Shown here piece by piece: positions 17,785 through 26,595 of a DNA stretch of 64,000 bases (its first letter is position 1; each line of letters starts with the position of its first letter). The translations under genes were made by a program, and so were the position numbers. The DNA is taken from assembly GCA_964586765.1 (NCBI GenBank), contig CAZPHN010000006.1:1-64000 (forward strand), read 5' to 3'. Source of the DNA: UBA3263 sp964586765. GTDB lineage: Bacteria; Bacteroidota; Bacteroidia; Bacteroidales; Muribaculaceae. The notes under the pieces were generated by a model. That model did not search any database, was not told where the DNA came from, and worked only from the letters and a program-made list of their open reading frames with translations.

Positions 17785-19233
17785 ATGAAAGTAAAGAAAG
17801 CTTTTTCGGTTCTGCTACTCTCTGCTGCCGCCATCGGCTCGCTGGCATCATGTGCCGGCTCCGCATCCGGCTCAGGCGGCGAAGTGACCGGAGTTGGCTC
17901 CGGAAGTTGGAGCGAGCCTACGCCTTACGGAATGGTGCTCGTCGACCGCGGGTCGATTCGTGCCGGAGTCTCTAAACCGGACTCCCTGCGCGGCATTGCA
18001 GCTGACTCACGCGGCATCAGCGTCGAATCTTTCTGGATGGACGAAACCGAAATCACCAACGCCAAATACAAACAGTTTGTGTTCTGGGTACGTGACTCCA
18101 TCATCCGCGAACGCCTTGCCGACCCCGCTTTCGGCGGCAATGAGGAATTCCGTATTGAAGAGGATAAGGAGGGCAACCCCGTAGGTCCCTACCTCAACTG
18201 GACCAAGCCCATACCTTGGCGTAACCCCAACGAGGACGAGAAGCGCGCCATAGAGAGCGTTTACCGCACCAACCCCATCACCGGAGTGAAGGAGCTCGAC
18301 GCCGCGCAGCTTAACTATCGCTACGAGACCTATAACCACACCGAGGCTGCGCGCCGCCGCAACCGCCTCGACCCCGCCCGTCGCGAATATAACACCGACA
18401 AACCCGTGCCGACGGCTGTGCCTCAAATCAGCAAGGACACCGCCTATATCAACGACGAGGGCGTAATTATCCGCGAAACCATCAACCGCGGACTTACCGG
18501 CGACTATGACTTCCTCAATACCTACATTGTCAACGTCTATCCCGATACTACCGCATGGATTAACGACTTCGACAATGCTTACAACGAGCCTTATACCCGC
18601 CTATATTTCAGCAACGGTCTTTACAGCGACCACCCCGTAGTGGGCGTAAGCTGGGAGCAGGCTACCGCCTTTGCAAACTGGCGCACCGACTTCCTCCGCC
18701 GTTCGCTCGGCAAGGAGGGCGTCTATGTAGAGCCCTACCGCCTCCCGACGGAAGCGGAATGGGAATATGCCGCCCGCTCAGGCGAGGATGACAATATCTA
18801 CCCGTGGGCAGGTGACCTGCCTATTCAGGAGGACAAAGGCTGTTTCTATGCAAACTTCAAGCCAGCCGAGGGCAACTACATGCGTGACGGTCACCTGATT
18901 ACGTCAAAAGTGGGAACTTACTCGCCAAATGACTTCGGACTCTACGACATGGCGGGCAACGTCAGCGAATGGACCTCGACCGCCTTCACCGAGAGTGTCG
19001 GCAAGATTACATCTGACATCAACCCCCAGTATCGCTATGATGCCGCCAAGGAGGACCCCTATAAGATGAAGCGCAAGATTGTGCGCGGCGGCTCGTGGAA
19101 GGACGTCGTTTCCGACATCCGCTCCGACATCCGTATGTGGGAATACCAGAACGAACAACGCTCCTACATAGGTTTTCGCTGCGTGCGCACCCAGATTGGC
19201 GTTGCCAAAGGAACTAAATCCCGTAAGAATTAA
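17785..19233 (+). CDS. porK: T9SS lipoprotein PorK/GldK
   Basis: A 482-residue lipoprotein (signal peptide with lipobox LASC, Cys at about residue 23) with an FGE-sulfatase/C-type-lectin-like domain. Markers are SVESFWMDETEITNAKYKQF near the start, VGVSWEQATAFANW, LPTEAEWEYAAR and a terminal VRGGSWKD...YIGFRCVR. PorK forms the periplasmic ring with PorN under the outer membrane. A large insertion between the first and second conserved blocks (about residues 120-280) is normal for GldK. First gene of the tight K-L-M-N run. Confidence 0.95.
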   Translation: MKVKKAFSVLLLSAAAIGSLASCAGSASGSGGEVTGVGSGSWSEPTPYGMVLVDRGSIRAGVSKPDSLRGIAADSRGISVESFWMDETEITNAKYKQFVFWVRDSIIRERLADPAFGGNEEFRIEEDKEGNPVGPYLNWTKPIPWRNPNEDEKRAIESVYRTNPITGVKELDAAQLNYRYETYNHTEAARRRNRLDPARREYNTDKPVPTAVPQISKDTAYINDEGVIIRETINRGLTGDYDFLNTYIVNVYPDTTAWINDFDNAYNEPYTRLYFSNGLYSDHPVVGVSWEQATAFANWRTDFLRRSLGKEGVYVEPYRLPTEAEWEYAARSGEDDNIYPWAGDLPIQEDKGCFYANFKPAEGNYMRDGHLITSKVGTYSPNDFGLYDMAGNVSEWTSTAFTESVGKITSDINPQYRYDAAKEDPYKMKRKIVRGGSWKDVVSDIRSDIRMWEYQNEQRSYIGFRCVRTQIGVAKGTKSRKN

Positions 19234-19245
19234 CCAGTTTTAGCC

Positions 19246-20109
19246 ATGACTAAAATCAAAAAATACAAAACCGTTGTCGAGCGGTTTCTCTCAGGCGAGA
19301 GCGGTCAACGCTTCTTCAACTTCGCCTACTCCATCGGTGCCGCAATCGTTATCTGGGGTGCTCTGTTCAAGATTCTCCACCTTCCCGGCGGCAACCTCCT
19401 GCTCTGTCTCGGTATGGGTACCGAAGTGCTCATGTTTATCCTTACGGCATTTGACCGTCCGGCGCGCCAGTATCACTGGGAAGAAGTATTCCCCGTCCTC
19501 GACACCCACGCCGAGGAAGATCGCCCCTCTACCGGCGGCGGCATCGGGGGCGGCGGCGTGGTTATCAACGGCGGCGTTGCCGCCAATCCGACTGGTCAGA
19601 CCAGTCTGACAAGTCCGACCGGTCCGACCGGTTATAGCGGCACTCCCGTCGCGCCTCTCTCCCCTAACGCCGACGCCGCCGAGGCTACAAACCACTATAT
19701 CGCCCAGATTGCCGCCCTTTCCGAACAGATGACCCAGCTCCGTCAGGCAACGGAAGAACTCAATCAGGTCAGCAGCATTCTCCTCAACTCCTATCGCGCC
19801 ATCACCGAGAACTCTGACCGCATTACCGAGTCCTCAACCGGTTATGTCGAAGAAATGACCTCGCTTAACCGCAACATATCCGGTCTGAACACCATCTATG
19901 AAATCCAGCTCAAGAGCGTCAGCTCGCAGCTTGACTCCATTGACCGCGTGAACCGCGGCATCAAGGATATCCGCGATATGTATGAGAAATCTGCCGAGAC
20001 CTCACAGAAATATTGCGAGGAAACGGAAAAAATGGCACTCTACATGCAGCAGCTCAATGCCATCTACGCCAAGATGATTGAAGCTATGTCCCAAAGAATT
20101 AACAATTAA
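19246..20109 (+). CDS. porL: T9SS inner-membrane motor protein PorL/GldL
   Basis: A 287-residue inner-membrane protein that with PorM forms the proton-driven rotary motor of the T9SS. Two transmembrane helices near the N-terminus (about residues 24-40 and 48-66) flank the conserved KILHLPGG turn. The C-terminal cytoplasmic half (about 150-287) is predicted coiled coil. The linker (about 88-145) is low-complexity Gly/Pro/Thr and is encoded by a run of short DNA repeats (actggtc/gaccggt-like units at 19589-19635). The Glu in the second helix (GTEVLMF) is the likely proton-path residue known for GldL. Confidence 0.93.
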   Translation: MTKIKKYKTVVERFLSGESGQRFFNFAYSIGAAIVIWGALFKILHLPGGNLLLCLGMGTEVLMFILTAFDRPARQYHWEEVFPVLDTHAEEDRPSTGGGIGGGGVVINGGVAANPTGQTSLTSPTGPTGYSGTPVAPLSPNADAAEATNHYIAQIAALSEQMTQLRQATEELNQVSSILLNSYRAITENSDRITESSTGYVEEMTSLNRNISGLNTIYEIQLKSVSSQLDSIDRVNRGIKDIRDMYEKSAETSQKYCEETEKMALYMQQLNAIYAKMIEAMSQRINN

Positions 20110-20115
20110 AAAACT

Positions 20116-21678
20116 ATGGCAGGAAGTTCCGGACTTACTCCCCGACAGAAAATGATTAACCTCATGTATATCGTGCTGACAGCGATGCTCGCCCTCAATG
20201 TCAGCTCCGATGTACTTGACGGTTTCACTCAGGTCGACGAAGGTCTTAACCGCTCCAACTCAAATGTGGCGGGACGTAACGACGCGCTCTTCGGCAAACT
20301 TTCCGACTTTGCTGACCAGAACCCCGAAAAAGGCAAACCTTGGCTTGACAGAGCTTCAGAGGTCCGTAACTTCACCTCGGCAATTCTTTCGCGCGTCGAC
20401 TCCCTTAAACTTGCCATTGTCCATAAGGCTGACGGCAAGGACGGCGACCCGCACGAAATAATCCATCGCGACGACCTCGAGGCGTCGGCTGCCGTGATGC
20501 TCAATCCCGCTACCCTCGAGGGTCAGAAACTGCGCCTGAGCCTTGACTCCTACCGCGATTTCATATCTAATCTGATGCCTGACTCAGTCAAGCGTCAGAC
20601 GGTCAATGAAGCTCTCTCTACCTCAAACCTCGACTCAAACGGCAAAAACCGCACCCAGACATGGGAAGAGACCAATTTCGAGTCCAAACCCGTAGTTGCC
20701 GCCGTAACTCTCCTCTCCAAACTCGAAAACGATATACGCTATGCCGAGGGTGAGGCTCTTACCGCCATGCTCAATGCCGTCGACGCGGGCGATGTCCGCG
20801 TAAACGAGCTGAACGCCTTCGTTATTCCCCGCTCGCGCTCGGTAATGCGCGGCGGCAAGTATTCAGCCAACATTGTCCTCGCCGCGGTCGATACCACCCA
20901 GCGTCCGCGTATCTTCATTGGCGGCAAACCGATTCCCGAGGGTGGTCTCTACGAATTCCAGACCGGCTCCACCGGCTCGTTTGACTATTCCGGCTATCTC
21001 GAGGTGACCCATGGCGACGGAACCACCACCCAGCATCCCTTCAGCAGCGACTATACGGTCTTTGAGCCTACCGCTACCGTCTCAGCCACTATGATGAACG
21101 TCCTCTACGCCGGTATTGACAACCCGCTGTCAATCTCCGTGCCCGGCGTTCATAACGACAAAATCAGCGCAACGATGACTAACGGAACGCTGACCCGCCA
21201 AGGCGACAAATGGATTGCACGCCCCTCAGCCGTCGGTCAGGAAGCCGTCATCACGGTTACCGCAAATGTCGACGGCACGAGCCAGACCATGGGTACGACC
21301 AAGTTCCGCACCCGCAAGCTCCCTGACCCCACTCCCTTCATTCCCTTTAAGGACGCGCAGGGAAATCCCGACCGCTATCGCGGCGGCGGCAAGGCTCTTT
21401 CCAAGGCCACACTCCTTGCGTCGCCCGGAATCGAAGCCGCCATCGATGATGAACTGCTCAACATCAAGTTTAACGTAATATCCTTCCAGACCGTCGTGTT
21501 CGACCAGAGCGGCAACAACCTTATCCAGACCTCCAATGGTGCTAACTTCTCCGAGACCCAGAAACGTCAGTTCCGCGAGCTCAAGAGCGGCAAGCGTTTC
21601 ATTATCACTAACGTGAAGGCTACCGGTCCGGACGGCGTTACGCGCACAATCTCGCCCCTCGACGTTCTTGTCAAATAA
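20116..21678 (+). CDS. porM: T9SS motor/periplasmic shaft protein PorM/GldM
   Basis: 520 residues. A short cytoplasmic start (GLTPRQKMINLMYIVLTAML) leads into one transmembrane helix with ALNVSSDVLDGF, the conserved GldM entry. A long periplasmic part follows, corresponding to the D1-D4 domains that reach the PorKN ring. The length agrees with PorM (about 516). It sits 6 nt after porL and 15 nt before porN. Confidence 0.95.
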   Translation: MAGSSGLTPRQKMINLMYIVLTAMLALNVSSDVLDGFTQVDEGLNRSNSNVAGRNDALFGKLSDFADQNPEKGKPWLDRASEVRNFTSAILSRVDSLKLAIVHKADGKDGDPHEIIHRDDLEASAAVMLNPATLEGQKLRLSLDSYRDFISNLMPDSVKRQTVNEALSTSNLDSNGKNRTQTWEETNFESKPVVAAVTLLSKLENDIRYAEGEALTAMLNAVDAGDVRVNELNAFVIPRSRSVMRGGKYSANIVLAAVDTTQRPRIFIGGKPIPEGGLYEFQTGSTGSFDYSGYLEVTHGDGTTTQHPFSSDYTVFEPTATVSATMMNVLYAGIDNPLSISVPGVHNDKISATMTNGTLTRQGDKWIARPSAVGQEAVITVTANVDGTSQTMGTTKFRTRKLPDPTPFIPFKDAQGNPDRYRGGGKALSKATLLASPGIEAAIDDELLNIKFNVISFQTVVFDQSGNNLIQTSNGANFSETQKRQFRELKSGKRFIITNVKATGPDGVTRTISPLDVLVK

Positions 21679-21693
21679 TAAAATATAAATCCG

Positions 21694-22827
21694 ATGAAAA
21701 AATCAATCATACTCGGCATCCTTGCCTTCGCATCCCTCTCGGCTCTCGCTCAGGAATCATCCAGTTCCGCAGTGATGAGCCGTGGAAACCGAACCCGTCC
21801 CGGTCAGAAAACCGAGCAGGCAGGACCCGCCGTCTCCGGACGCCTCCAGCAGCAGCTCGACGCTGCCGATGACCCCTCGCGCCCCGATGCGTCCGTAAAG
21901 TATATGCGCGTCATTTACCGCGAGCTTGATTTGATGGACGAGGATAAGAACGCACCGCTCTATTTCCCCGAGGACCTTGTTGACGGACAGGAAAACCTTT
22001 TCCGCATCATGTTCCGCCTTCTCGCCGAAAATAAGATTCCCGCCTATGAGTTTCTTGACGGACGCGAAGAGTTTACCGAGGAACGCCGCGTAAAGATGGC
22101 TGATATCCTTTCTAACTTCTCAATCATGGGAAGCCCCGCCAAGGGCTCTTCAGAGAAGAACCCGCTATGGGAAATCGACCCCATCGATGTCCCCACCCAC
22201 AAGGTGCTCAAATACTTTATCATTGAGCGTTGGGTGTTTGACAACCGCTCCAACTCGATGAAAACCGTTGTCGAGGCAATTTGCCCCGTCATTGTGGGCA
22301 GCGATTCCGGCGACTCTGCCGAGTTAGCCGGCAATACCCCCATGTTCTGGATGAAGATGAGCGACCTCAAGCCTTATCTGCGCCAGCAATACATCTTCAC
22401 CGACGATGACAATAACCTTGCCCTCCATACCTATGATGATTTCTTCACCATGAATATGTATAAGGGCGACATTTACAAGACCCGCAACCTCCGCAACCGT
22501 ACCCTGAAAGATATCCACGCCGGCGACCCCGATGACCTCAAGCGCGCTCAGGACTCTATCCAGAACCGCCTTGAACACTATGCCGACAATCTCTGGGTAC
22601 CCACCCGCGAGGAGCTTCGCGCCCGTCGCGAGGCTGCCGACTCGACCGCCGTGGCTACCGAAAAGACTGAGAAACCGGTCAAGACCTCTGCCCGAGCCTC
22701 GCGCTCCGAGCGCACCTCCCGCTCCGAAAAAGCCTCGACCCGCACCAAGGTAAAGCGCGAAAAGGCTCCCAAACAGTCATCGCCCGCATCATCGGCAACC
22801 CGCTCGGTCCGCAACCGCAAAAAATAA
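21694..22827 (+). CDS. porN: T9SS ring protein PorN/GldN
   Basis: A 377-residue periplasmic protein with signal peptide (1-19), then the GldN/PorN domain from about residue 65 to 300 (VKYMRVIYRELDLMDEDKN, FIIERWVFDNRSN). It forms rings with PorK. The last 60 residues are an unusual Ser/Arg/Lys-rich tail (RASRSERTSRSEKAST) built from short repeats; this tail is not part of the conserved fold. Immediately downstream is a period-7 AT-rich array and then porX. Confidence 0.93.
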   Translation: MKKSIILGILAFASLSALAQESSSSAVMSRGNRTRPGQKTEQAGPAVSGRLQQQLDAADDPSRPDASVKYMRVIYRELDLMDEDKNAPLYFPEDLVDGQENLFRIMFRLLAENKIPAYEFLDGREEFTEERRVKMADILSNFSIMGSPAKGSSEKNPLWEIDPIDVPTHKVLKYFIIERWVFDNRSNSMKTVVEAICPVIVGSDSGDSAELAGNTPMFWMKMSDLKPYLRQQYIFTDDDNNLALHTYDDFFTMNMYKGDIYKTRNLRNRTLKDIHAGDPDDLKRAQDSIQNRLEHYADNLWVPTREELRARREAADSTAVATEKTEKPVKTSARASRSERTSRSEKASTRTKVKREKAPKQSSPASSATRSVRNRKK

Positions 22828-22833
22828 AGAAAC

Positions 22834-22868
22834 AATTACTAATTCCTAATTACTAATTCCTAATTGCC
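22834..22868 (+). repeat. Heptad array carrying the porX start codon
   Basis: Five consecutive 7-mers AATTACT, AATTCCT, AATTACT, AATTCCT, AATTGCC. The complement reads AATTAGG/AATTAGT, the same unit as at 37.8, 56.0 and 57.8 kb. The TTG start of porX (22864-22866) lies inside the last unit. Confidence 0.9.
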
Positions 22869-24405
22869 TAAGATTCTTTGGGTCGACGATGAAATCGACC
22901 TCCTGAAACCCCACATAATCTTCCTCAAAGGAAAAGGCTATGACGTCCTTACCGTAAATAACGGCAGGGACGCCATTGATATGGCTGCCGAACATCACCC
23001 GGACCTCATTTTTCTCGATGAGAACATGCCCGGTCTTTCCGGACTCGAGACCCTCTCGCGCATCAAGCAGATTTTGCCGCTGACTCCCGTTATCATGATT
23101 ACCAAAAACGAGGAGGAAGGCGTGATGGATCAGGCGGTTGGGCAGAAAATAGCCGATTATCTCATAAAGCCGGTCAACCCTAACCAGATTTTACTCTCCA
23201 TCAAGAAAAACCTCCACGCCGATGACCTCGTATCGCGCCAGACCTCGGGCGACTACCGCTCGGAGTTCATGCAGCTGGGCGATGAAATTGGTCGCTGCGA
23301 AACCTTTGCCGACTGGCAGAAACTATACTCCCGATTGATTTACTGGGAAATAGAACTCTCTGCCTCAGCCTCGGAAATGGCAGACATGCTCTCAATGCAG
23401 CAACAGGAGGCTAACGCGGCGTTTGCCCGCTGGGTCAAGCGCAATTATGAGGACTGGGTCAAACCCGATGCCAACAGACCGCTGATGAGTCCCGACGTAT
23501 TCCGCCGCAAGGTGTTCCCCATGCTCGACCGTGGCGACAAACTCTTCTTTGTCCTCATTGATAATTTCCGCCTTGACCAGTGGAAAACCATCGCTCCGAT
23601 CCTTGCCGAACACTTCACCATTGAAGAGGATACCTACTGCAGCATCCTCCCTACGGCAACCCAGTATGCCCGCAATGCCATCTTCTCAGGGCTGATGCCG
23701 CTCGACATCGAGCGTATGTTCCCCGACCTTTGGGTCGACGAGGACGACGAACAGGGCAAGAACCTTAACGAATCGCCCCTAATCCAGACCCAGTTCGAGC
23801 GTTTCCGCCGCCCGGGAGTCAAGTTCTCATACAATAAAATCAACGACTCCGCCGCCGGCGAGAAACTCATACGCGAGCTATCTAACCTCAAGACCAACGA
23901 CCTCAACGTAGTGGTTCTCAACTTCATAGACATGCTATCCCATGCCCGCACAGAGTCGAAAATGATTCGCGAGCTCGCCTCCAGCAATGCCGCTTACCGC
24001 TCCCTGACCGAATCATGGTTCCGCCACTCCGCCGCCCTTGACCTCTTCAAAAAGATTGCCTCACTTGGCTTCAAAATCATCCTCACGACAGACCATGGTA
24101 CCATTCGCGTCGATAACCCCATAAAGGTTGTCGGCGACCGTAATACGAACACCAATCTGCGCTACAAACTCGGCAAGTCACTCAACTATAATCCCAAACA
24201 GGTATTTGAAATCAAAAAGCCGCAACAGTTCGGACTCCCTGCGCCGAATGTCAGCACCGCCTACATTTTCGCTACCGGACGTGACTTCTTCGCCTATCCC
24301 AATAACTATAACTACTACGTCCAGTATTATACCGACACCTTCCAGCACGGAGGTATCTCCCTCGAAGAAATGCTTATTCCACTCATAACCTTAAGTCCAA
24401 AGTAA
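22864..24405 (+). CDS. porX: T9SS-associated response regulator PorX (receiver plus PglZ phosphatase)
   Basis: 513 residues. An N-terminal receiver domain starts PKILWVDDEIDLLKPH with phospho-acceptor Asp52 in LIFLDENMPG. A linker helical domain leads to a C-terminal PglZ alkaline-phosphatase-like domain with a metal-site TTDHGT near residue 405. In Porphyromonas PorX receives signal from PorY and is needed for por gene expression and T9SS function. The start must be TTG at 22864 because TAA immediately precedes it in frame and the next Met is far inside the receiver domain. The TTG lies in a heptad repeat, so the ordinary ATG may have been overwritten. Confidence 0.93.
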   Translation: MPKILWVDDEIDLLKPHIIFLKGKGYDVLTVNNGRDAIDMAAEHHPDLIFLDENMPGLSGLETLSRIKQILPLTPVIMITKNEEEGVMDQAVGQKIADYLIKPVNPNQILLSIKKNLHADDLVSRQTSGDYRSEFMQLGDEIGRCETFADWQKLYSRLIYWEIELSASASEMADMLSMQQQEANAAFARWVKRNYEDWVKPDANRPLMSPDVFRRKVFPMLDRGDKLFFVLIDNFRLDQWKTIAPILAEHFTIEEDTYCSILPTATQYARNAIFSGLMPLDIERMFPDLWVDEDDEQGKNLNESPLIQTQFERFRRPGVKFSYNKINDSAAGEKLIRELSNLKTNDLNVVVLNFIDMLSHARTESKMIRELASSNAAYRSLTESWFRHSAALDLFKKIASLGFKIILTTDHGTIRVDNPIKVVGDRNTNTNLRYKLGKSLNYNPKQVFEIKKPQQFGLPAPNVSTAYIFATGRDFFAYPNNYNYYVQYYTDTFQHGGISLEEMLIPLITLSPK

Positions 24406-24782
24406 TGAAACAGTTCTACAAAGCCGTTATGATTGTCTTTGCGGCAATCATACTTACCGCCACATTTGCTGCATGCACCTCTGCTGAAGAGCCTGATGAA
24501 GAATCGATGACCGCCGACCTTGTAGGCAACTGGGTATCTACCGACGGTCTTTCCGAAATCTGCTTCCGCGATAACGGAACCGGCTATGCCAAGGAGGTAA
24601 ACGATGAAGGCGACGTTGACAAAATCAACTTTGACTATGAAGCCTCATCAACTTCAAGCACCCGCCTGACCGTCATAATCAAGTGGCGCAACAACACCCC
24701 GGCGTCGACCCTCACCGCCGCAGTAACAGCCTCCACCCTGACTCTCACCCCCGGCAAGACCTACACCCGCAAACCCCTTTGA
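24405..24782 (+). CDS. Small lipocalin-like lipoprotein
   Basis: A 125-residue protein with a lipoprotein signal (lipobox ATFAAC, Cys24) and a beta-rich body, ADLVGNWVSTDGLSEICFRDNGTGYA, that resembles the 'lipocalin-like' domains of Bacteroidales lipoproteins. Its ATG shares one base with the porX stop (TAATG), implying translational coupling. Whether it belongs to the secretion system is unclear; position is the only hint. It ends 3 nt before the convergent Stealth gene. Confidence 0.65.
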   Translation: MKQFYKAVMIVFAAIILTATFAACTSAEEPDEESMTADLVGNWVSTDGLSEICFRDNGTGYAKEVNDEGDVDKINFDYEASSTSSTRLTVIIKWRNNTPASTLTAAVTASTLTLTPGKTYTRKPL

Positions 24783-24784
24783 TT

Positions 24785-25777
24785 TTATTTTTCGAAGGAG
24801 GATTTTTCGGGGAGGATATGCTCGAAGGCGGCGGCTATGCGCTCCATTACCTGCTCGTAGTTGCGTATATGCACGTTGTCGTTAAGGCAGATAAGCTTGT
24901 ACCGCTGATTATAGATGGCGTCTATCGCCTTGTCTGACTTAATCATCAGCGGAAACATTTTTGTATCTGAATAGGTATTGTACGGCTCGAAATTGCCACG
25001 GCATATCTGCCACGTGCGGAAAAGCTCGGGCGTATAGTCCGTAACCATGCGGAACCGGTTTGCCGACGTGCGCGTCAGCTCCTCTTCTTCCTCGCTCCAT
25101 ACCTCCTCAAATGTCGACTTAAGGTAGGGCTGAGCGTTGTGAGGCGTACGGAGCGTAATGAACTTGCCGTAAGGCTGCAGCAGGCGGTTCATACGTGCCT
25201 TTGAGCCGTAACACTTGTTGAACCATTTGTCATGAAACCGCTCCATGACCTCTTTCTTATCAAAGTGGCGGTTGATTATGCGCATATTGTTCTTGATGCG
25301 CACATACCATTGCGACCACGACGGATTATACTGAAAGATGGCTATGTCACACGGAAGTCCGTTGCGGAAAAAACGCTCCGGACTGATTTGGTTGATAATA
25401 TAGAAGTCGTCGTTAAAGTAAACGAAATGGTCGGCAAGCCCCGGAATACGGTGGATATAACGCTCTATGACCACGGAATTATACGTTGGCAGAAACTCCT
25501 CCGGAATGTAATCCTTATGGCTTACAAGGTTAATTTTCGGGTTATTCTCGTCGAGCCACTCGGGTTTCTGTCCGCTCGTCACGAAATGGATTTTCCTCAC
25601 CCACGGTGCGAATTTCTCCACCCCGCGAAACCAGTATTTAAGGAAACCGTAGTCGCGAAAGCGGGCATCGGAAACTCCATTTTCCTCATTTTCCTGCTTT
25701 TGTGAATACTTGGCAAACTCCTTTTTCCAGTCTGGGTCGTTCATATCGACCCATGTAATGACGAAATCTATTTCCAT
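24785..25777 (-). CDS. Stealth-type sugar-phosphate transferase (capsule/LPS)
   Basis: A 330-residue protein with the four Stealth conserved regions. CR1 is at the very N-terminus (DFVITWVDMNDPDWK), CR2 is the central block with KIHFVTSGQKPEWL and FVYFNDDFYI, and CR3/CR4 follow with NNMRIINRHF-like and CRGNFEPYNTYSD segments. Stealth proteins transfer hexose-1-phosphate units to cell-surface polysaccharide. TAAATTTG on the minus strand about 23 bp before the ATG is a plausible -7 box. It is convergent to the T9SS operon and divergent from licD. Confidence 0.85.
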   Translation of the reverse strand: MEIDFVITWVDMNDPDWKKEFAKYSQKQENEENGVSDARFRDYGFLKYWFRGVEKFAPWVRKIHFVTSGQKPEWLDENNPKINLVSHKDYIPEEFLPTYNSVVIERYIHRIPGLADHFVYFNDDFYIINQISPERFFRNGLPCDIAIFQYNPSWSQWYVRIKNNMRIINRHFDKKEVMERFHDKWFNKCYGSKARMNRLLQPYGKFITLRTPHNAQPYLKSTFEEVWSEEEEELTRTSANRFRMVTDYTPELFRTWQICRGNFEPYNTYSDTKMFPLMIKSDKAIDAIYNQRYKLICLNDNVHIRNYEQVMERIAAAFEHILPEKSSFEK

Positions 25778-25865
25778 TTCTGCCTTTAAAACTTTATTTG
25801 CAGCAAATTTAGCTCTTTTTTTCCAACAATTTCGACTTTCAGCCCATTTTTTTTAATTTTTTCCG

Positions 25866-25873
25866 TAACTTTG
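25866..25873 (+). promoter_or_regulatory. Promoter -7 box of the glycan operon
   Basis: TAACTTTG, 30 bp before the licD-like ATG, with only a T-rich stretch at the -33 position. The arrangement is divergent with the Stealth gene. Confidence 0.55.
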
Positions 25874-25903
25874 TCAGTACGTTAATTCATATTATAGCTT
25901 AGT

Positions 25904-26557
25904 ATGACAAAATCCCGAAAAATCAAAGATCAAGAAAATTTGCTGCGACGCTCCAAGTTGCTCAAAACCGAGGGCGCGGAAGTTATTAAAGCTTTTTCTG
26001 AACTCATGAACAGAAATAAGATTCCTTTTTGGTTGGAATTCGGGACTTTGCTCGGTTTTTATCGTGACCGCGACTTCATTTCCCATGATTTTGATATTGA
26101 CTTCGGTACCTACATTGAAAATCATGACAGGATAAGAAAAACGCTCACCGACGCCGGATTTAAACTCGTGCGCCTATATACCGACAACGGTGGCGGGATT
26201 GAAGAGTGTTACAAGTTTAAAAATTCATCATTCGACGTATTCTATTTCCGGCGCGATGAGGAAGGAATGCATTGTACTTCATATAAGCGTGCGCCTAAAT
26301 CATGGATTAGAAGCATCCTTAACCGTAGGAAATACATTGTTAAGGAACTTTCCTTCCCCGATACCGGTCTCGTTGCCGCCCGGTTCAAAGATGCCGACAT
26401 ATTCGTTCCCTCTGCATGTGAGGCTCACCTTAAAGCCCACTATGGCGAAAATTACATGATTCCTGACCCTGATTTCAACTCAGAAACAGCACCTAACGTC
26501 CGTTACTTCCCCCTTGAGGAACGCTACGCCGTAGGTCGCAGACTCGGAAAGAAATAA
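25904..26557 (+). CDS. LicD-family phosphotransferase
   Basis: 217 residues. The N-terminal half has the LicD/nucleotidyltransferase-like core: an LEFGTLLGFYRDRDFI helix, then the DFDIDFG acidic motif that binds metal-nucleotide. LicD proteins add phosphocholine or a related phosphodiester to surface glycans. Downstream features (EECYKFKNSSFDVFYF and VPSACEAHLKAHYG) match short LicD homologues of Bacteroidales. It precedes a GT2 gene and an acyltransferase, in line with a role in surface glycolipid decoration. The exact donor is not predictable. Confidence 0.8.
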   Translation: MTKSRKIKDQENLLRRSKLLKTEGAEVIKAFSELMNRNKIPFWLEFGTLLGFYRDRDFISHDFDIDFGTYIENHDRIRKTLTDAGFKLVRLYTDNGGGIEECYKFKNSSFDVFYFRRDEEGMHCTSYKRAPKSWIRSILNRRKYIVKELSFPDTGLVAARFKDADIFVPSACEAHLKAHYGENYMIPDPDFNSETAPNVRYFPLEERYAVGRRLGKK

Positions 26558-26595
26558 GCCCGCTTTTAGTCTGACATAGAGATGCCACAGAAGCA

